Below the pieces are notes generated by a model, which saw only the letters and a list, made by a program, of their open reading frames with translations, was not told the origin of the DNA and made no database searches. From a bacterium (lineage in GTDB: Bacteria; SZUA-79; Acidulodesulfobacterales; Acidulodesulfobacteraceae): 49,734 nt of DNA. Of the stretch, positions 9,214 to 18,504 are shown one piece after another. The position numbers and the translations under genes are program-made. The DNA lies in contig JAJYQS010000041.1 of assembly GCA_021794475.1 (NCBI GenBank), positions 1,992 to 51,725 on the forward strand, read 5' to 3'. Positions within the stretch are counted from its first letter, which is position 1. The number at the start of each line of letters is the position of its first letter.

Positions 9214-10167
9214 TTAATTATCAGCCGCCGCGCAGTATTCAGTATCTTGCAATCCCCATAGCATATCCTGAGGCGCTCCGGCAGTAAAAGTCATAAGCCT
9301 GCCTGTCTCGGGATGGATAAAAGATATTTTATACGCATGCAGCATTTGCCTGTTTACAAAACTAAACCGTTTGAATTCATTTTTATTTTTAAATTCAATT
9401 TTTTTGTAAATTTTATCTCCCAATATCGGGTGTCCGGTTTCCAGCATAGAAACCCTTATTTGATGAGTTCTGCCTGTAAGAGGGGTTATTTCTAAAAGGC
9501 TTATAACGCCGTCTACTGTTTTTATTGTTCTGAATGATGTCAGCGAATGTTTGCCGTTAGTTTGCGATAGTTTCATTTTAATTTTATTTTTAGGATCCCT
9601 TTCAATGCAGCCTTCTATCTTTCCGGCAGGTTCCTTAAAAATGCCATATACGAACGCTATATAAGTTTTTTTAATAATCCTGTTTTTAAATTGCGCCGCA
9701 AGCGCATTATGCGATTTATCATTTTTTGCTATCAGCATAATTCCCGATGTATCTTTATCTAATCTGTGAACTATACCGGGTCTTTCAACGCCGCCGATGC
9801 CGGAAAGGTCGGATATTTTACCGACTAATGCGTTGACCAGCGTTTTTTCGTGTTCCCCTCTGGAAGGATGTACGCTAATACCCGCAGGTTTATTTATAAC
9901 TGCAAGCATATTATCTTCGTAAATAATATCTATCGGAAAATCGAAAGGTTTTAATGTATCTTCCCTTATTTCAGGCTCCTCAACGGAAACCAGCGCGCCT
10001 GTTCTGATGAGGAGCGAGGGCTTTCTTATTATTAAATTATTTACAGATACGTTGCCTGCTTCAATTAATTTTTTAATGAACGACCTTGTAAAATTATTTA
10101 AATTATTTGTAAGCGCTATATCTAACCTGATTTTTTCATCAGAAGAATAAAATGATTTCAGTGCCAT
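9214..10167 (-). CDS. rluD: 23S rRNA pseudouridine synthase, RluD family
   Basis: The enzyme isomerises uridines to pseudouridine in 23S rRNA. An S4 RNA-binding domain occupies about residues 14-62, followed by the catalytic domain with HRLDKDTSGIML, whose Asp is the nucleophile, and GRTHQIRVSMLETGHPILGD near the C-terminus. The 317 residues are typical for RluD rather than the shorter RluA. Exact target positions cannot be read from sequence, so RluC- or RluD-like specificity is unresolved. It follows gpmI across a short gap that holds an IS605-like right end (see the 10189-10239 entry), and leads into pgeF. Confidence 0.92.
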   Translation of the reverse strand: MALKSFYSSDEKIRLDIALTNNLNNFTRSFIKKLIEAGNVSVNNLIIRKPSLLIRTGALVSVEEPEIREDTLKPFDFPIDIIYEDNMLAVINKPAGISVHPSRGEHEKTLVNALVGKISDLSGIGGVERPGIVHRLDKDTSGIMLIAKNDKSHNALAAQFKNRIIKKTYIAFVYGIFKEPAGKIEGCIERDPKNKIKMKLSQTNGKHSLTSFRTIKTVDGVISLLEITPLTGRTHQIRVSMLETGHPILGDKIYKKIEFKNKNEFKRFSFVNRQMLHAYKISFIHPETGRLMTFTAGAPQDMLWGLQDTEYCAAADN

Positions 10168-10188
10168 GTCGATATTTTATATTTTACT

Positions 10189-10239
10189 CGTTAAAACCGG
10201 AACTCCCTTTCTTGAGAAATGGGGGGGAGTATGTCAATC
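10189..10239 (+). mobile_element. Solo right-end-like palindrome of an IS200/IS605 (TnpB-type) element, copy A
   Basis: ACCGGAA at 10196-10202 is followed by a G/C-rich imperfect hairpin (CTCCC near 10203 against GGGGGAG near 10222) and the 11-mer GGAGTATGTCA at 10226-10236. The same ACCGGAA...GGAGTATGTCA arrangement occurs at 18811-18849 and 48474-48531, always on the plus strand. A hairpin followed by a short tail ending TCA is typical of right ends of IS200/IS605 elements; no tnpA or tnpB is present. The final TCA is, on the minus strand, the TGA stop of gpmI. Confidence 0.55.
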
Positions 10240-11781
10240 CCATAAAACACGTCCGGTCATTTCAGCCGGTATATTTATATCTAAAAGACTCAGTATGGTC
10301 GGTGCAATGTCGGACAGTCTCCCCGGCTTCAGAGGAGGTATTTCATTTTTATAATTTGATACTATACAAAACGGAACGGGATTTAAAGTATGATTGGTCA
10401 TAGGAGCGCCGTTATCGTCAATCATAGTTTCAGCATTTCCGTGGTCTGCCGTTACTATGCAGACGCCGTCATTTTCTAAAATCACTGGTATAACTTCACT
10501 GAGTGCGGAATTAACGGTCTCTACGGCTTTTACCGCGGCATCGTAATTTCCGGTATGTCCAACCATATCGCAATTTGCGAAATTGCAGACAGATAAAGAA
10601 TATTTATTGAGTTTTAATTTTTCAATAAGAGCGTCTTTAATTTTAAAAGCGCTCATTTCAGGTATTAAATCATATGTCCTGTATTCTCTCGGTGAAGGTA
10701 TAAGCAGTCTGTCCTCATTTTTAAACGGTTCTTCGCGTCCGCAATTAAAAAAATAGGTTACATGGGCATATTTTTCCGTTTCAGCTATTCTGAACTGTTT
10801 TAATCCGCTGTCTGAAATTACCTCACCCAATATATTTTTATAATTCTGCGGTTCCACGATATATTTGTTCTTAAAAGAATCATCGTATTTTGCCATAGTT
10901 ATAAAATTTTTAACCGGCTTAAATGAATTTCTGTCAAAAAAATTAAATGTTTCTAAAGAAAGAGCTTCCGTTATTTCTTTTGCTCTGTCCGCTCTATAGT
11001 TTATAAAAAGTACTCCGTCTTCAGGATGAATTCTGCCGTCTCTGTGAGTGTCATCCTGTTTTATTATAGACGGTGTTATAAATTCATCTGTAATATCATG
11101 AGAGTAGTTATCATTTATTGCTTCAAAAACATCGTTGTATATTTTCCCTTCCGCTTTTGTGAGCATATTAAAAGCGATTTGCACCCTATCCCATCTTGTA
11201 TCCCTGTCCATTGCATAAAAACGGCCTATAGCACTTGCGATTGATATTTTATCTTTCCTGTTTTCAATGCTGTCCGTAAGTTTTTTTAAAAACGTACCGG
11301 AACTTTTTGGCGGAGAATCTCTGCCGTCTAAAAAACAGTGAATATAAATTTCTTTCGCATTATTTTCATAGAAAAAATTGAGCAGATATATTAAATGACT
11401 CAATTCTGCATGAACTCCGCTTTCTGAAATCAAGCCCATTAAATGAACTCTTCCGTTTCCCTGTTTTATCGAATTTACAAAATTCAATAAAACAGGATTG
11501 TTTTTTAGCGTATCATTTTCTATTGCATCGTTAATTTTAGTTAAGTCCTGCATTAATATCCTTCCTGCACCGATGTTAGAGTGTCCGACTTCAGAGTTGC
11601 CCATAGTGCCGCTCGGGAGACCGACGTCCTTTCCATGTGCTTTTAAAGAAGTAAAGGGATATTCTTTAAAGATGCCGTTAATAAAATCTGCTTTTGCATT
11701 TTTTACTGCATTGCCCTTAATTTTATTCGACAGACCAAATCCGTCTAAAATTATTAATGCTGCGCTCTTATATTTTTTCAT
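10234..11781 (-). CDS. gpmI: 2,3-bisphosphoglycerate-independent phosphoglycerate mutase
   Basis: GpmI interconverts 3- and 2-phosphoglycerate using two Mn ions and a phosphoserine. It belongs to the alkaline phosphatase superfamily. ILDGFGLS near residue 12 holds the first metal-binding Asp, GTMGNSEVGHSNIGAGR near residue 58 the catalytic Ser, and NCDMVGHTG and TADHGNAET the C-terminal metal ligands. The 515 residues are typical. Start is ATG at 11781. The protein ends in AEMTGRVLWD, a normal end for the family, and the stop codon lies inside the palindromic element at 10189-10239. Upstream on the same strand is the LapA/B-like TPR gene. Confidence 0.96.
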   Translation of the reverse strand: MKKYKSAALIILDGFGLSNKIKGNAVKNAKADFINGIFKEYPFTSLKAHGKDVGLPSGTMGNSEVGHSNIGAGRILMQDLTKINDAIENDTLKNNPVLLNFVNSIKQGNGRVHLMGLISESGVHAELSHLIYLLNFFYENNAKEIYIHCFLDGRDSPPKSSGTFLKKLTDSIENRKDKISIASAIGRFYAMDRDTRWDRVQIAFNMLTKAEGKIYNDVFEAINDNYSHDITDEFITPSIIKQDDTHRDGRIHPEDGVLFINYRADRAKEITEALSLETFNFFDRNSFKPVKNFITMAKYDDSFKNKYIVEPQNYKNILGEVISDSGLKQFRIAETEKYAHVTYFFNCGREEPFKNEDRLLIPSPREYRTYDLIPEMSAFKIKDALIEKLKLNKYSLSVCNFANCDMVGHTGNYDAAVKAVETVNSALSEVIPVILENDGVCIVTADHGNAETMIDDNGAPMTNHTLNPVPFCIVSNYKNEIPPLKPGRLSDIAPTILSLLDINIPAEMTGRVLWD

Positions 11782-11809
11782 TTTTAGCCTCGCAATTATG
11801 TGATATACG

Positions 11810-13174
11810 CTATGTCAAATTAAAAATATTTTGCGGTTCTTCTTTTGCAAAAGATTCATATAATGAATTTGACCTGATGTTCATTGTATTCCATGAAAGA
11901 CAGGAAGGACATAAGCTTGTATAATTTAACGAACTGTAATTACACTTAGAACATACGAAAGGTAATTTTACAGGGTACTTACTTTTTAATGCTTTTCTGA
12001 ATGAAGACGCGGCTTCGTTTGTTTTCCCTCTTTTTAAATAGCATTCTCCGAGAAGCAGATATAATGAATTATCTTTAAATATAGAAGAAGGGATAGTTTT
12101 AAGATTAGATATGGCTTCGTCAACCATCTCAATGCGCACGTAAAATTTTGCAAGGAATAGCCTGTACTCCCATTTTTCAGGATTATTATATATAAGTTCC
12201 TGATAAAATTTTATTATATTTTGAGGACTGTTCGCCTTAATTGCGGCATCTTCCATTTTTATAATTACTGCAAAACTATTTGTTTTCAAGAAAGCTTTTT
12301 CCCATAATTTAAATGCGTCATTTGTTTTATCTTTTTTTATTAAAATATCTCCCAGCGATATATATGCGCCGGCAAAGTATTTATCCTGAGAAATGACCTG
12401 ATTAAATCTTTTTGCCGATCTTTCTAGATCATTTTCATTTTCCAACAGATACTTGCCGTATTCATATTTTAGTCCTATCATGTCCTTTTCTTCTTTTTTA
12501 TTTATATTTTTGTCCTTGGATTGGCTTAAAAAAAGTTTTGACATTTTATAGGCATTTTTCCATTCTGAATTTTTTATATACAGGTCTTTAAGCTGAAGTA
12601 TGGCATAAAGATTGTCCGGCGCAATTTCAACGGCTTTATTGAAAAAAGATGCTGCTTTTTCATAATTTTTATTAAGTTTATGCAAATTTCCCGCTTCATT
12701 AAGCGCCTTAACATTATTTGCATCTATTTCCAGCGTTTTGTTAATAAATGTTTCGGCAGATTTAAAATCTCCTTTATGTTTGTATATTTTAAATAATAAA
12801 ATATATGCTTTAACGCTATTTTCATATTTAGAAAGATATTTTTTTAAAATATCGATTGCCCTGTCGTACTGGGCTTTAATATATAAATCTTCGGCTTTGT
12901 CTATTGAGTTGTCGATTTCCGTAATAATAAACTGTTTTTTGTTTTTTACCCAGTTTTTCAGATAAACGGTAATATTTTTTATTAGGGTTATAATAAGAAA
13001 TAACAAAATGCCGATTAAAAAAGCGGCAAAAATGTAAAAAATTAAATAATAATCTACTACATTATGATTTCCGGGGAGATAGTGAAGCGGAATTTTTATC
13101 GGATTTAAAACATAAAGATATTCAAAAAATGCAACGAGTATTAAAATTAATATAAAAAGGACTATTAAATACAT
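11810..13174 (-). CDS. LapA/LapB-like membrane TPR protein with C-terminal zinc ribbon
   Basis: Two N-terminal transmembrane segments (about residues 2-20 and 42-66) flank a short loop containing LNPIKIPLHYLPG, which resembles the LapA (DUF1049) domain. Then come tetratricopeptide repeats (about 85-400; NNVKALNEAGNLHKLNKNYE and DNLYAILQLKDLYIKNSEWK are clear repeats) and a C-terminal CxxC...CxxC ribbon (CSKC and CPSC). LapB (YciM) has one anchor, TPRs and a rubredoxin-like end, and controls LpxC proteolysis by FtsH; LapA is a separate two-helix protein. This gene appears to join both. A role in lipopolysaccharide control is inference from architecture and the nearby lipid A genes. Confidence 0.7.
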   Translation of the reverse strand: MYLIVLFILILILVAFFEYLYVLNPIKIPLHYLPGNHNVVDYYLIFYIFAAFLIGILLFLIITLIKNITVYLKNWVKNKKQFIITEIDNSIDKAEDLYIKAQYDRAIDILKKYLSKYENSVKAYILLFKIYKHKGDFKSAETFINKTLEIDANNVKALNEAGNLHKLNKNYEKAASFFNKAVEIAPDNLYAILQLKDLYIKNSEWKNAYKMSKLFLSQSKDKNINKKEEKDMIGLKYEYGKYLLENENDLERSAKRFNQVISQDKYFAGAYISLGDILIKKDKTNDAFKLWEKAFLKTNSFAVIIKMEDAAIKANSPQNIIKFYQELIYNNPEKWEYRLFLAKFYVRIEMVDEAISNLKTIPSSIFKDNSLYLLLGECYLKRGKTNEAASSFRKALKSKYPVKLPFVCSKCNYSSLNYTSLCPSCLSWNTMNIRSNSLYESFAKEEPQNIFNLT

Positions 13175-13207
13175 ATGAATTTTATTATAAGTTATATTCT
13201 TATTTCA

Positions 13208-13618
13208 TTATTTGTCTTCGATAGCAAGTTCTTTAGCATCCGGCCATAAATTTTCAAGATTGTAAAAAGACCTGTACGGTTCTACAAAAATATGTATCAT
13301 CATATCGCCGTAATCCATTGCAACCCATCTTGAAGTGTCGGTCCCGTCAACCGCTATAGGTTTTCTTTTTACGGATGTTAAAACATTATCGGCTATAGCA
13401 GCGACCTGTCTGTCGGAGATTCCCGTTGCAATAATTATAAAATCTGCAAGCTGAGATACTTTTCTGATATCAAGAACGATAATATTTTTTGCCTTTTTGT
13501 CGGATAGATAATTTATGACTGCCCTTATTTCTTTATTGGTTCTTTTAAATTTTTTTCTCAGTACTTTTTTGCCGTTTGCGGCACTGTCGTCTATATTGGC
13601 TGTTGTTGTTGAATTCAC
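13208..13618 (-). CDS. rsfS: Ribosomal silencing factor RsfS
   Basis: RsfS (Iojap family) binds ribosomal protein L14 and blocks subunit joining when nutrients fall. The family core runs from about residue 40: KAKNIIVLDI, ADFIIIATGISDRQV, GTDTSRWVAMDYGDMMIHIF, and YNLENLWPDA. The N-terminal 35 residues are a polar extension rich in Lys and Asn before the conserved domain. It lies directly after nadD, the usual partner in many bacteria. The gene rlmH, often found next in this order, is not present here. Confidence 0.93.
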   Translation of the reverse strand: MNSTTTANIDDSAANGKKVLRKKFKRTNKEIRAVINYLSDKKAKNIIVLDIRKVSQLADFIIIATGISDRQVAAIADNVLTSVKRKPIAVDGTDTSRWVAMDYGDMMIHIFVEPYRSFYNLENLWPDAKELAIEDK

Positions 13619-13671
13619 GTATTTTATTGTAGTTTAGTTTAAATGGTTTATTTAATGTAAATTTAAATACA

Positions 13672-14331
13672 TCACATATATATACTATTGTTTATTATAT
13701 ATTCAATTGTATCATTTGGCAACAAAAAACGATTGGATAATTTTTTTTTAAAGTTATTTCTTATTTTTGTCGAAGATATATCTAATCTGGTAACCTCTAA
13801 CAAAAATATAGATATATTTTCGGGATATATTATTAGTCTATTGCGGCTAATATCTACGGTCATTTTATTGCATACCGGTTCTGGAATATATGTTGAGATT
13901 AAGGCTAAATTTTCAGATATTGTTTTTATATCCATGCCCCTATTAATAATGATAAAATTAGTCATCTCAAAAAGCTGACGGCTGTTTTTCCAATTTCTGA
14001 TTTCAGTAAAGGCTTCAAATCCTATAATAAAAAAAAGTTCGTCGCCGCTATACATTTCTTTTAATTCTTTTATAGTATTGTAAGAAAATGAGACCCCGCC
14101 CCTTTTGATTTCAATATCCGACGCTTCAAATTTAGCATTGGAGGCTATAGCCGTTCTTACCATTTCAAATCTGCTGCCGGAATTTATTGCGGTTTCCTGT
14201 TTGTTAGAAGTAATATTCGTCGGTATAAATATTACTTTATCAAGAGAAGCTTTTTCAATAAGTTCTTCGCATGTTCTTAAATGTCCGTAATGCACCGGAT
14301 TGAACGACCCGCCGAATATACCTATTTTCAT
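13672..14331 (-). CDS. nadD: Nicotinate-nucleotide adenylyltransferase
   Basis: NadD makes deamido-NAD from nicotinate mononucleotide and ATP. The nucleotidyltransferase motif GGSFNPVHYGHLR is at residues 8-20 and the C-terminal ISSTKIR near residue 185 completes the ATP site. The 219 residues are standard. The ATG start at 14331 overlaps the TGA stop of proA by four bases (TCAT on the plus strand at 14328-14331), so the two are translationally coupled. Confidence 0.96.
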   Translation of the reverse strand: MKIGIFGGSFNPVHYGHLRTCEELIEKASLDKVIFIPTNITSNKQETAINSGSRFEMVRTAIASNAKFEASDIEIKRGGVSFSYNTIKELKEMYSGDELFFIIGFEAFTEIRNWKNSRQLFEMTNFIIINRGMDIKTISENLALISTYIPEPVCNKMTVDISRNRLIIYPENISIFLLEVTRLDISSTKIRNNFKKKLSNRFLLPNDTIEYIINNSIYM

Positions 14332-15599
14332 ATTCTTGTCTGATAATTTCCAAAAACAACAAATTTTGTTGTGGTGAGTTCTTTTGCTCCCATTGGTCCG
14401 TATGCATGTATTTTTGATGTCGATATGCCTATTTCCGCCCCGAGTCCAAGTTCAAAACCGTCGTTAAATCTTGTGGATGCATTTATCAAAACGCAGGAAG
14501 AGTTGACTTTTTTAATAAAATCCATTGCATTAGTATAATTTTCCGTTATTATTGCTTCCGTATGGTTTGACCCGTATTTTTTTATATGTTCTATGGCAGA
14601 GTCAATATTGTTTACTGATTTTATTGATAAAATAAGGTCTAAATATTCCTCGTTCCAATCATTAGCGGAAGCGGCGGTTACAAATTTAAACTGATTTTTA
14701 AATATATGCAGAAGCTCATTATCCAGCCTTGTTTCCACATTCCTGCCGCTTAATTCTTTCAGCAGAACAGGCATAAATTTATCCGCTATTTTTTCATGGA
14801 CAAGAAGAGTTTCTAATGCATTACACACGGAAGGCCTTTGAACTTTTGCGTTAATAACAATGTCAACGGCTTTTTGAATATTGCAGGCTTCATCTATGTA
14901 TATATGGCAAACGCCTTTGTCATGTTTTACTACGGGAATTTTTGAATTTTCGGTTACGAATGAAATTAAACCTTCGCCGCCTCTAGGTATCACAAGGTCA
15001 ATATATTTTTTTTGCGATATGAGTTCTAATACGGCAGAGCGGTCGGTATAAGGAACCATAGATATAATATTTTCAGATAATCCGTTTTTTTTCAAAGCTT
15101 CTTTTATAATATAAATCAGAGCAAGATTTGAATTAATGGCTTCCGAACCGCCTCTGAGTACGGCGGCGTTTCCTGACAGCAGGCAGAGTATAGAAGCATC
15201 AAGCGTTACATTGGGTCTTGATTCGTAAATTATTCCTATAACCCCCAGCGGAATACGCATTTTACCTACCATGAGACCATTGGGTCTTATGGAAATATTT
15301 TCTATTTCACCTACGGGGTCTTTTATTTTCTTAACGTCCTCTATAGATGCCATCATCGAATTTATAGTTTTTTCGCTGATAGTCAATCTGTCTACGAGAG
15401 ATTCTTTGAGCGAGTTTTTTCTGGCGTGCCGTATATCTTTTGAATTTTCCGATATTAAAAATTCCTTGTTTTCTAAGAGTAATTTTCCAATATCGTTTAG
15501 CAGGCTAAGTTTTGTTAAACTGCTTGCGTTTGCGATAAAACTGCTTGCTTCGTATGTTTGTTTTGCAATAATTTCTATACTGAGATTTTGTTCTTCCAT
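14328..15599 (-). CDS. proA: Gamma-glutamyl phosphate reductase
   Basis: ProA reduces glutamyl-5-phosphate with NADPH in proline biosynthesis. It belongs to the aldehyde dehydrogenase superfamily; the catalytic Cys is in RPSVCNALETLLVH, near residue 258. Other conserved segments are GVIGIIYESRPNVT and LRGGSEAINSN in the nucleotide-binding domain, and ASTRFNDGFELGLGAEIGIST near the end. The 423 residues are full length. It follows proB by 32 bases and overlaps nadD. Confidence 0.97.
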   Translation of the reverse strand: MEEQNLSIEIIAKQTYEASSFIANASSLTKLSLLNDIGKLLLENKEFLISENSKDIRHARKNSLKESLVDRLTISEKTINSMMASIEDVKKIKDPVGEIENISIRPNGLMVGKMRIPLGVIGIIYESRPNVTLDASILCLLSGNAAVLRGGSEAINSNLALIYIIKEALKKNGLSENIISMVPYTDRSAVLELISQKKYIDLVIPRGGEGLISFVTENSKIPVVKHDKGVCHIYIDEACNIQKAVDIVINAKVQRPSVCNALETLLVHEKIADKFMPVLLKELSGRNVETRLDNELLHIFKNQFKFVTAASANDWNEEYLDLILSIKSVNNIDSAIEHIKKYGSNHTEAIITENYTNAMDFIKKVNSSCVLINASTRFNDGFELGLGAEIGISTSKIHAYGPMGAKELTTTKFVVFGNYQTRI

Positions 15600-15631
15600 A
15601 ATATTTATTCCCGATTTTATATTAATTTACT

Positions 15632-16786
15632 TTAAAGCAGCACCATATTATTTTTATGCACGGCTATTCCTATCCCGTTTGTATGTATGCTGTTCAGCAT
15701 CACTTGAATTTCGCTTGACTTTAAGCCTTTAATTTTTTTTATTTCTTCGGCATCAAAATTAGAAATTCCGGCGGCGACAATTTTATTCTGTTCGTTTGCG
15801 ATGTATATACCGTTATGTTTTTTAAAATTTCCTTTAACATCTATTATGCCGCTTGCAAGCAGACTTTTATTGTTAATTGTAATAGCTTCTATAGCGCCTT
15901 GATCGCAAACCAGCAAACCGTTTTTTTCCATACCGAATATAAGCCAGTGTTTTTTTTTGCTGATTTCTTCGCAAGAAGACAAAATAAACGTCCCTGTGAT
16001 TTTGCCGTCCGATAGAGATTTGAGGACTTTTTTATCTTTTCCGGAGGCGATTATAGTATCTATTCCTGCCTCTGACGCAATATAAGCCGACTCAAGTTTT
16101 GATTTCATACCGCCTGTTCCATGAATGCTTTTAGAAGTATCTTTGAAATCGTCTATAAAATTTTTGATATTATCTATTATTTTTATCTGATTCGCAGAAT
16201 TGTCTAAATATGGATTTTTATCATATACCCCGTTAACATTTGATAATATTATTAAAAGGTCTGCGCAGGCAAGATTTGCCGTAAGCGCAGAGAGATAATC
16301 ATTATCTGAAAATTTAATTTCCTCAGTTGATATCGTGTCGTTTTCGTTAATAATCGGAACGACATTATTTTTTAACAGTTCATAAATAGTATTTCTTGCG
16401 TTGGTAAATCTTTTTCTTGATGATATGTCGTCTTTGGTTAAAAGAATTTGAGCGGTTTTTATATTATATTTTTTAAAATGGGATGAATAAGTTTTCATAA
16501 GAAGAGACTGCCCGCAAGAAGCCAGAGCCTGTTTTTGGGGAATAGTCAAAAATTTCGCGGATGTTTCGATATTCAGAACATTTCTTCCTGCAGCAATTGC
16601 GCCTGATGAGACTAAAATAACCTCTTTTTTTTTAAATCTCAGAGCGTCGACAAATTCAGTAATTTTTCTAAATGATGCAGACGACAGTTTTCCGTCGTCG
16701 TCTATTAAAACCTGAGTGCCTATTTTGACTACTATTCTTTTTTTTAAATTAAAGAAATCATTATTTTGATTAATAATTTCAGTCAT
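15632..16786 (-). CDS. proB: Glutamate 5-kinase
   Basis: ProB phosphorylates the gamma-carboxylate of glutamate, the first and feedback-controlled step to proline. An amino-acid kinase domain (about residues 15-270) carries VVKIGTQVL, VSSGAIAAGRN, INENDTIST and GTGGMKSK. A C-terminal PUA domain (about 290-375) follows, so this is the longer two-domain form. The protein is clearly full length and sits immediately upstream of proA. Confidence 0.96.
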   Translation of the reverse strand: MTEIINQNNDFFNLKKRIVVKIGTQVLIDDDGKLSSASFRKITEFVDALRFKKKEVILVSSGAIAAGRNVLNIETSAKFLTIPQKQALASCGQSLLMKTYSSHFKKYNIKTAQILLTKDDISSRKRFTNARNTIYELLKNNVVPIINENDTISTEEIKFSDNDYLSALTANLACADLLIILSNVNGVYDKNPYLDNSANQIKIIDNIKNFIDDFKDTSKSIHGTGGMKSKLESAYIASEAGIDTIIASGKDKKVLKSLSDGKITGTFILSSCEEISKKKHWLIFGMEKNGLLVCDQGAIEAITINNKSLLASGIIDVKGNFKKHNGIYIANEQNKIVAAGISNFDAEEIKKIKGLKSSEIQVMLNSIHTNGIGIAVHKNNMVLL

Positions 16787-16823
16787 TATTTTAAATTTTT
16801 TATTTAAAGCTTAATTTGATTAT

Positions 16824-17831
16824 TTAATAATCGACTAATAATTTTAATTTTTCTTTTAACTCATCAATTCCTGAACCTTCGGCGGCAGATATAAATAATA
16901 ATTCAATGTCTAAAGATTTAAGATGTTCGGATACTTTATTTTTAATGCCGGCATATTCCTTTTTATTTTTTATTGTATCAATTTTGTTTACAACGACAAT
17001 CTGTTTTTTTGTCAGTATATCGCTATTAAATTTATTTATTTCGCTGATTACTGTATTAAATTTGTTTATAATTTCGTCAGGTTTGCCAATTTCTATTAAG
17101 TGCAGTAAAATTTTGGCTCTTTCAATATGTTTTAAGAAAATCAAACCGAGACCGTAACCATTCGAAGCTCCTTCCATAATACCCGGTATATCGACTATAA
17201 CAAAAGATTTACCGGTCTCTTCATCCACAGATACGCCAAGATTTGGAGATTTCGTAGTAAAAGGATATGATGATATTTCAGGATGACTCTGAGAGAGTTT
17301 AGAAATCAGAGTAGATTTGCCTGCGTTAGGAAGACCGATTATCCCGATATCTCCTATGCTTTTTAGAACCAGATATATTTTTTTTGTTTCTCCCGGCATC
17401 CCAGGCTGCGAAAAACGCGGTCTTCTATTTGTAGAAGATTTAAAAAACGCATTGCCTTTACCGCCGCGCCCGCCTTTGCATATAATAAATTGTTCGTGGT
17501 CTTTAGTAAGGTCTGCTATAATTTCTTTTGTTTCGAAATCGATTATCGAAGTTCCTACCGGAACTTTTATATTAAGAGCGCGTCCATTTCTTCCTTTTTT
17601 GTTTGCGCCTTGTCCATTTTTCCCATTTTCTGCAGGATATTTAGGTTTGTATCTGAAGTCAAGGAGGCTCAGAACATTATGATCTGCAGTAATGATTGCA
17701 TCGCCGCCGTCCCCTCCTTCGCCGCCGTCCGGACCTCCTTTCGGGATAAACCGTTCACGTCTGAAACTAACCGCTCCTTTCCCTCCGTTTCCAGAAACAA
17801 CGGTTATTAAAACATTATCTATAAATTTCAT
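16824..17831 (-). CDS. obgE: GTPase Obg (CgtA)
   Basis: ObgE is an essential GTPase that assists 50S ribosome assembly. The glycine-rich Obg fold covers about residues 1-158 (GNGGKGAVSFRRE, GGPDGGEGGDGGD), then a G domain with G1 GLPNAGKST, the DIPGIMEG switch II segment, and NKID near 286 for base recognition. At 335 residues it lacks the optional C-terminal OCT domain. It sits between rpmA and proB as in many deltaproteobacterial genomes. No clear Shine-Dalgarno precedes the ATG at 17831. Confidence 0.96.
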   Translation of the reverse strand: MKFIDNVLITVVSGNGGKGAVSFRRERFIPKGGPDGGEGGDGGDAIITADHNVLSLLDFRYKPKYPAENGKNGQGANKKGRNGRALNIKVPVGTSIIDFETKEIIADLTKDHEQFIICKGGRGGKGNAFFKSSTNRRPRFSQPGMPGETKKIYLVLKSIGDIGIIGLPNAGKSTLISKLSQSHPEISSYPFTTKSPNLGVSVDEETGKSFVIVDIPGIMEGASNGYGLGLIFLKHIERAKILLHLIEIGKPDEIINKFNTVISEINKFNSDILTKKQIVVVNKIDTIKNKKEYAGIKNKVSEHLKSLDIELLFISAAEGSGIDELKEKLKLLVDY

Positions 17832-17868
17832 ATAAAATAAAAAATTATTATTTTTCTATTGCCGGATG

Positions 17869-18126
17869 TCATAATTCTTCAACGACGCTTACAAATTTTC
17901 TGTCATTTTTCCCGTAATGAAATTTTACATAGCCGTCCGCTATAGCAAATAATGTGTAATCTCTGCCGGATTTAACATTTTTTCCCGGATGAAATGTCGA
18001 ACCGACCTGTCTGACTATAATCTGTCCTGTTTTTATTTTTTCGCTGCCGAATTTTTTCACGCCGCGCCTTTGTCCTTGACTGTCCCTGCCGTTTCTTGAA
18101 CTGCCGCCAGCTTTTTTATGAGCCAT
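17869..18126 (-). CDS. rpmA: 50S ribosomal protein L27
   Basis: L27 reaches the peptidyl transferase centre with its N-terminus. The protein starts [15 protein letters not shown], with no cleavable extension of the Firmicutes type, and contains the conserved [14 protein letters not shown]. Its 85 residues are standard. An AAAGGGTG ribosome binding site precedes the ATG on the minus strand. It is paired with rplU as usual. Confidence 0.98.
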   Translation of the reverse strand: MAHKKAGGSSRNGRDSQGQRRGVKKFGSEKIKTGQIIVRQVGSTFHPGKNVKSGRDYTLFAIADGYVKFHYGKNDRKFVSVVEEL

Positions 18127-18189
18127 TTTAACACCCTTTTAATTTAATTTTAATTATTGTTAAAATTATTAAAATTCTTTAATAATTCT

Positions 18190-18504
18190 CTATGAAATTT
18201 CCGTAATTTTAATCTCTGAAAACCTTTGTCTGTGCCCTATTTTTTTTCTTTCGCCTTTTCGCCTTTTCATTTTAAAAGCTATAACTTTTTTTGCTTTGCC
18301 TTCTTCTTTGACGACTATCCCTTTTACATTTGTATTTTCGATAATCGGACTGCCTATAGTGATTGCATCGCCTTTTTTTGTCATGCTGGCGCTGAAAATT
18401 ACCTCGCCGCCCTTTTCAACGTTCAGCTTTTCTGTTTTTATGGTATCCCCTATAGACACTTTGTATTGTTTAGAACCTGAAATAATAACTGCGTAATCGT
18501 TCAT
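18190..18504 (-). CDS. rplU: 50S ribosomal protein L21
   Basis: L21 binds 23S rRNA in the large subunit. The 104 residues are standard: it starts MNDYAVIISGSKQYKVSIGD, carries the basic loop KMKRRKGERKKIGHRQ, and ends KITEIS. An AGAGGT ribosome binding site precedes the ATG at 18504. It is the first gene of the long minus-strand block, so the block's main promoter should lie in 18505-18800. Confidence 0.98.
   Translation of the reverse strand: MNDYAVIISGSKQYKVSIGDTIKTEKLNVEKGGEVIFSASMTKKGDAITIGSPIIENTNVKGIVVKEEGKAKKVIAFKMKRRKGERKKIGHRQRFSEIKITEIS

Noticed and set aside
10152-10403. Plus-strand open frames over the rluD start and gpmI end
   Set aside because: They are antisense to conserved genes and to the palindromic element, with no recognisable product.
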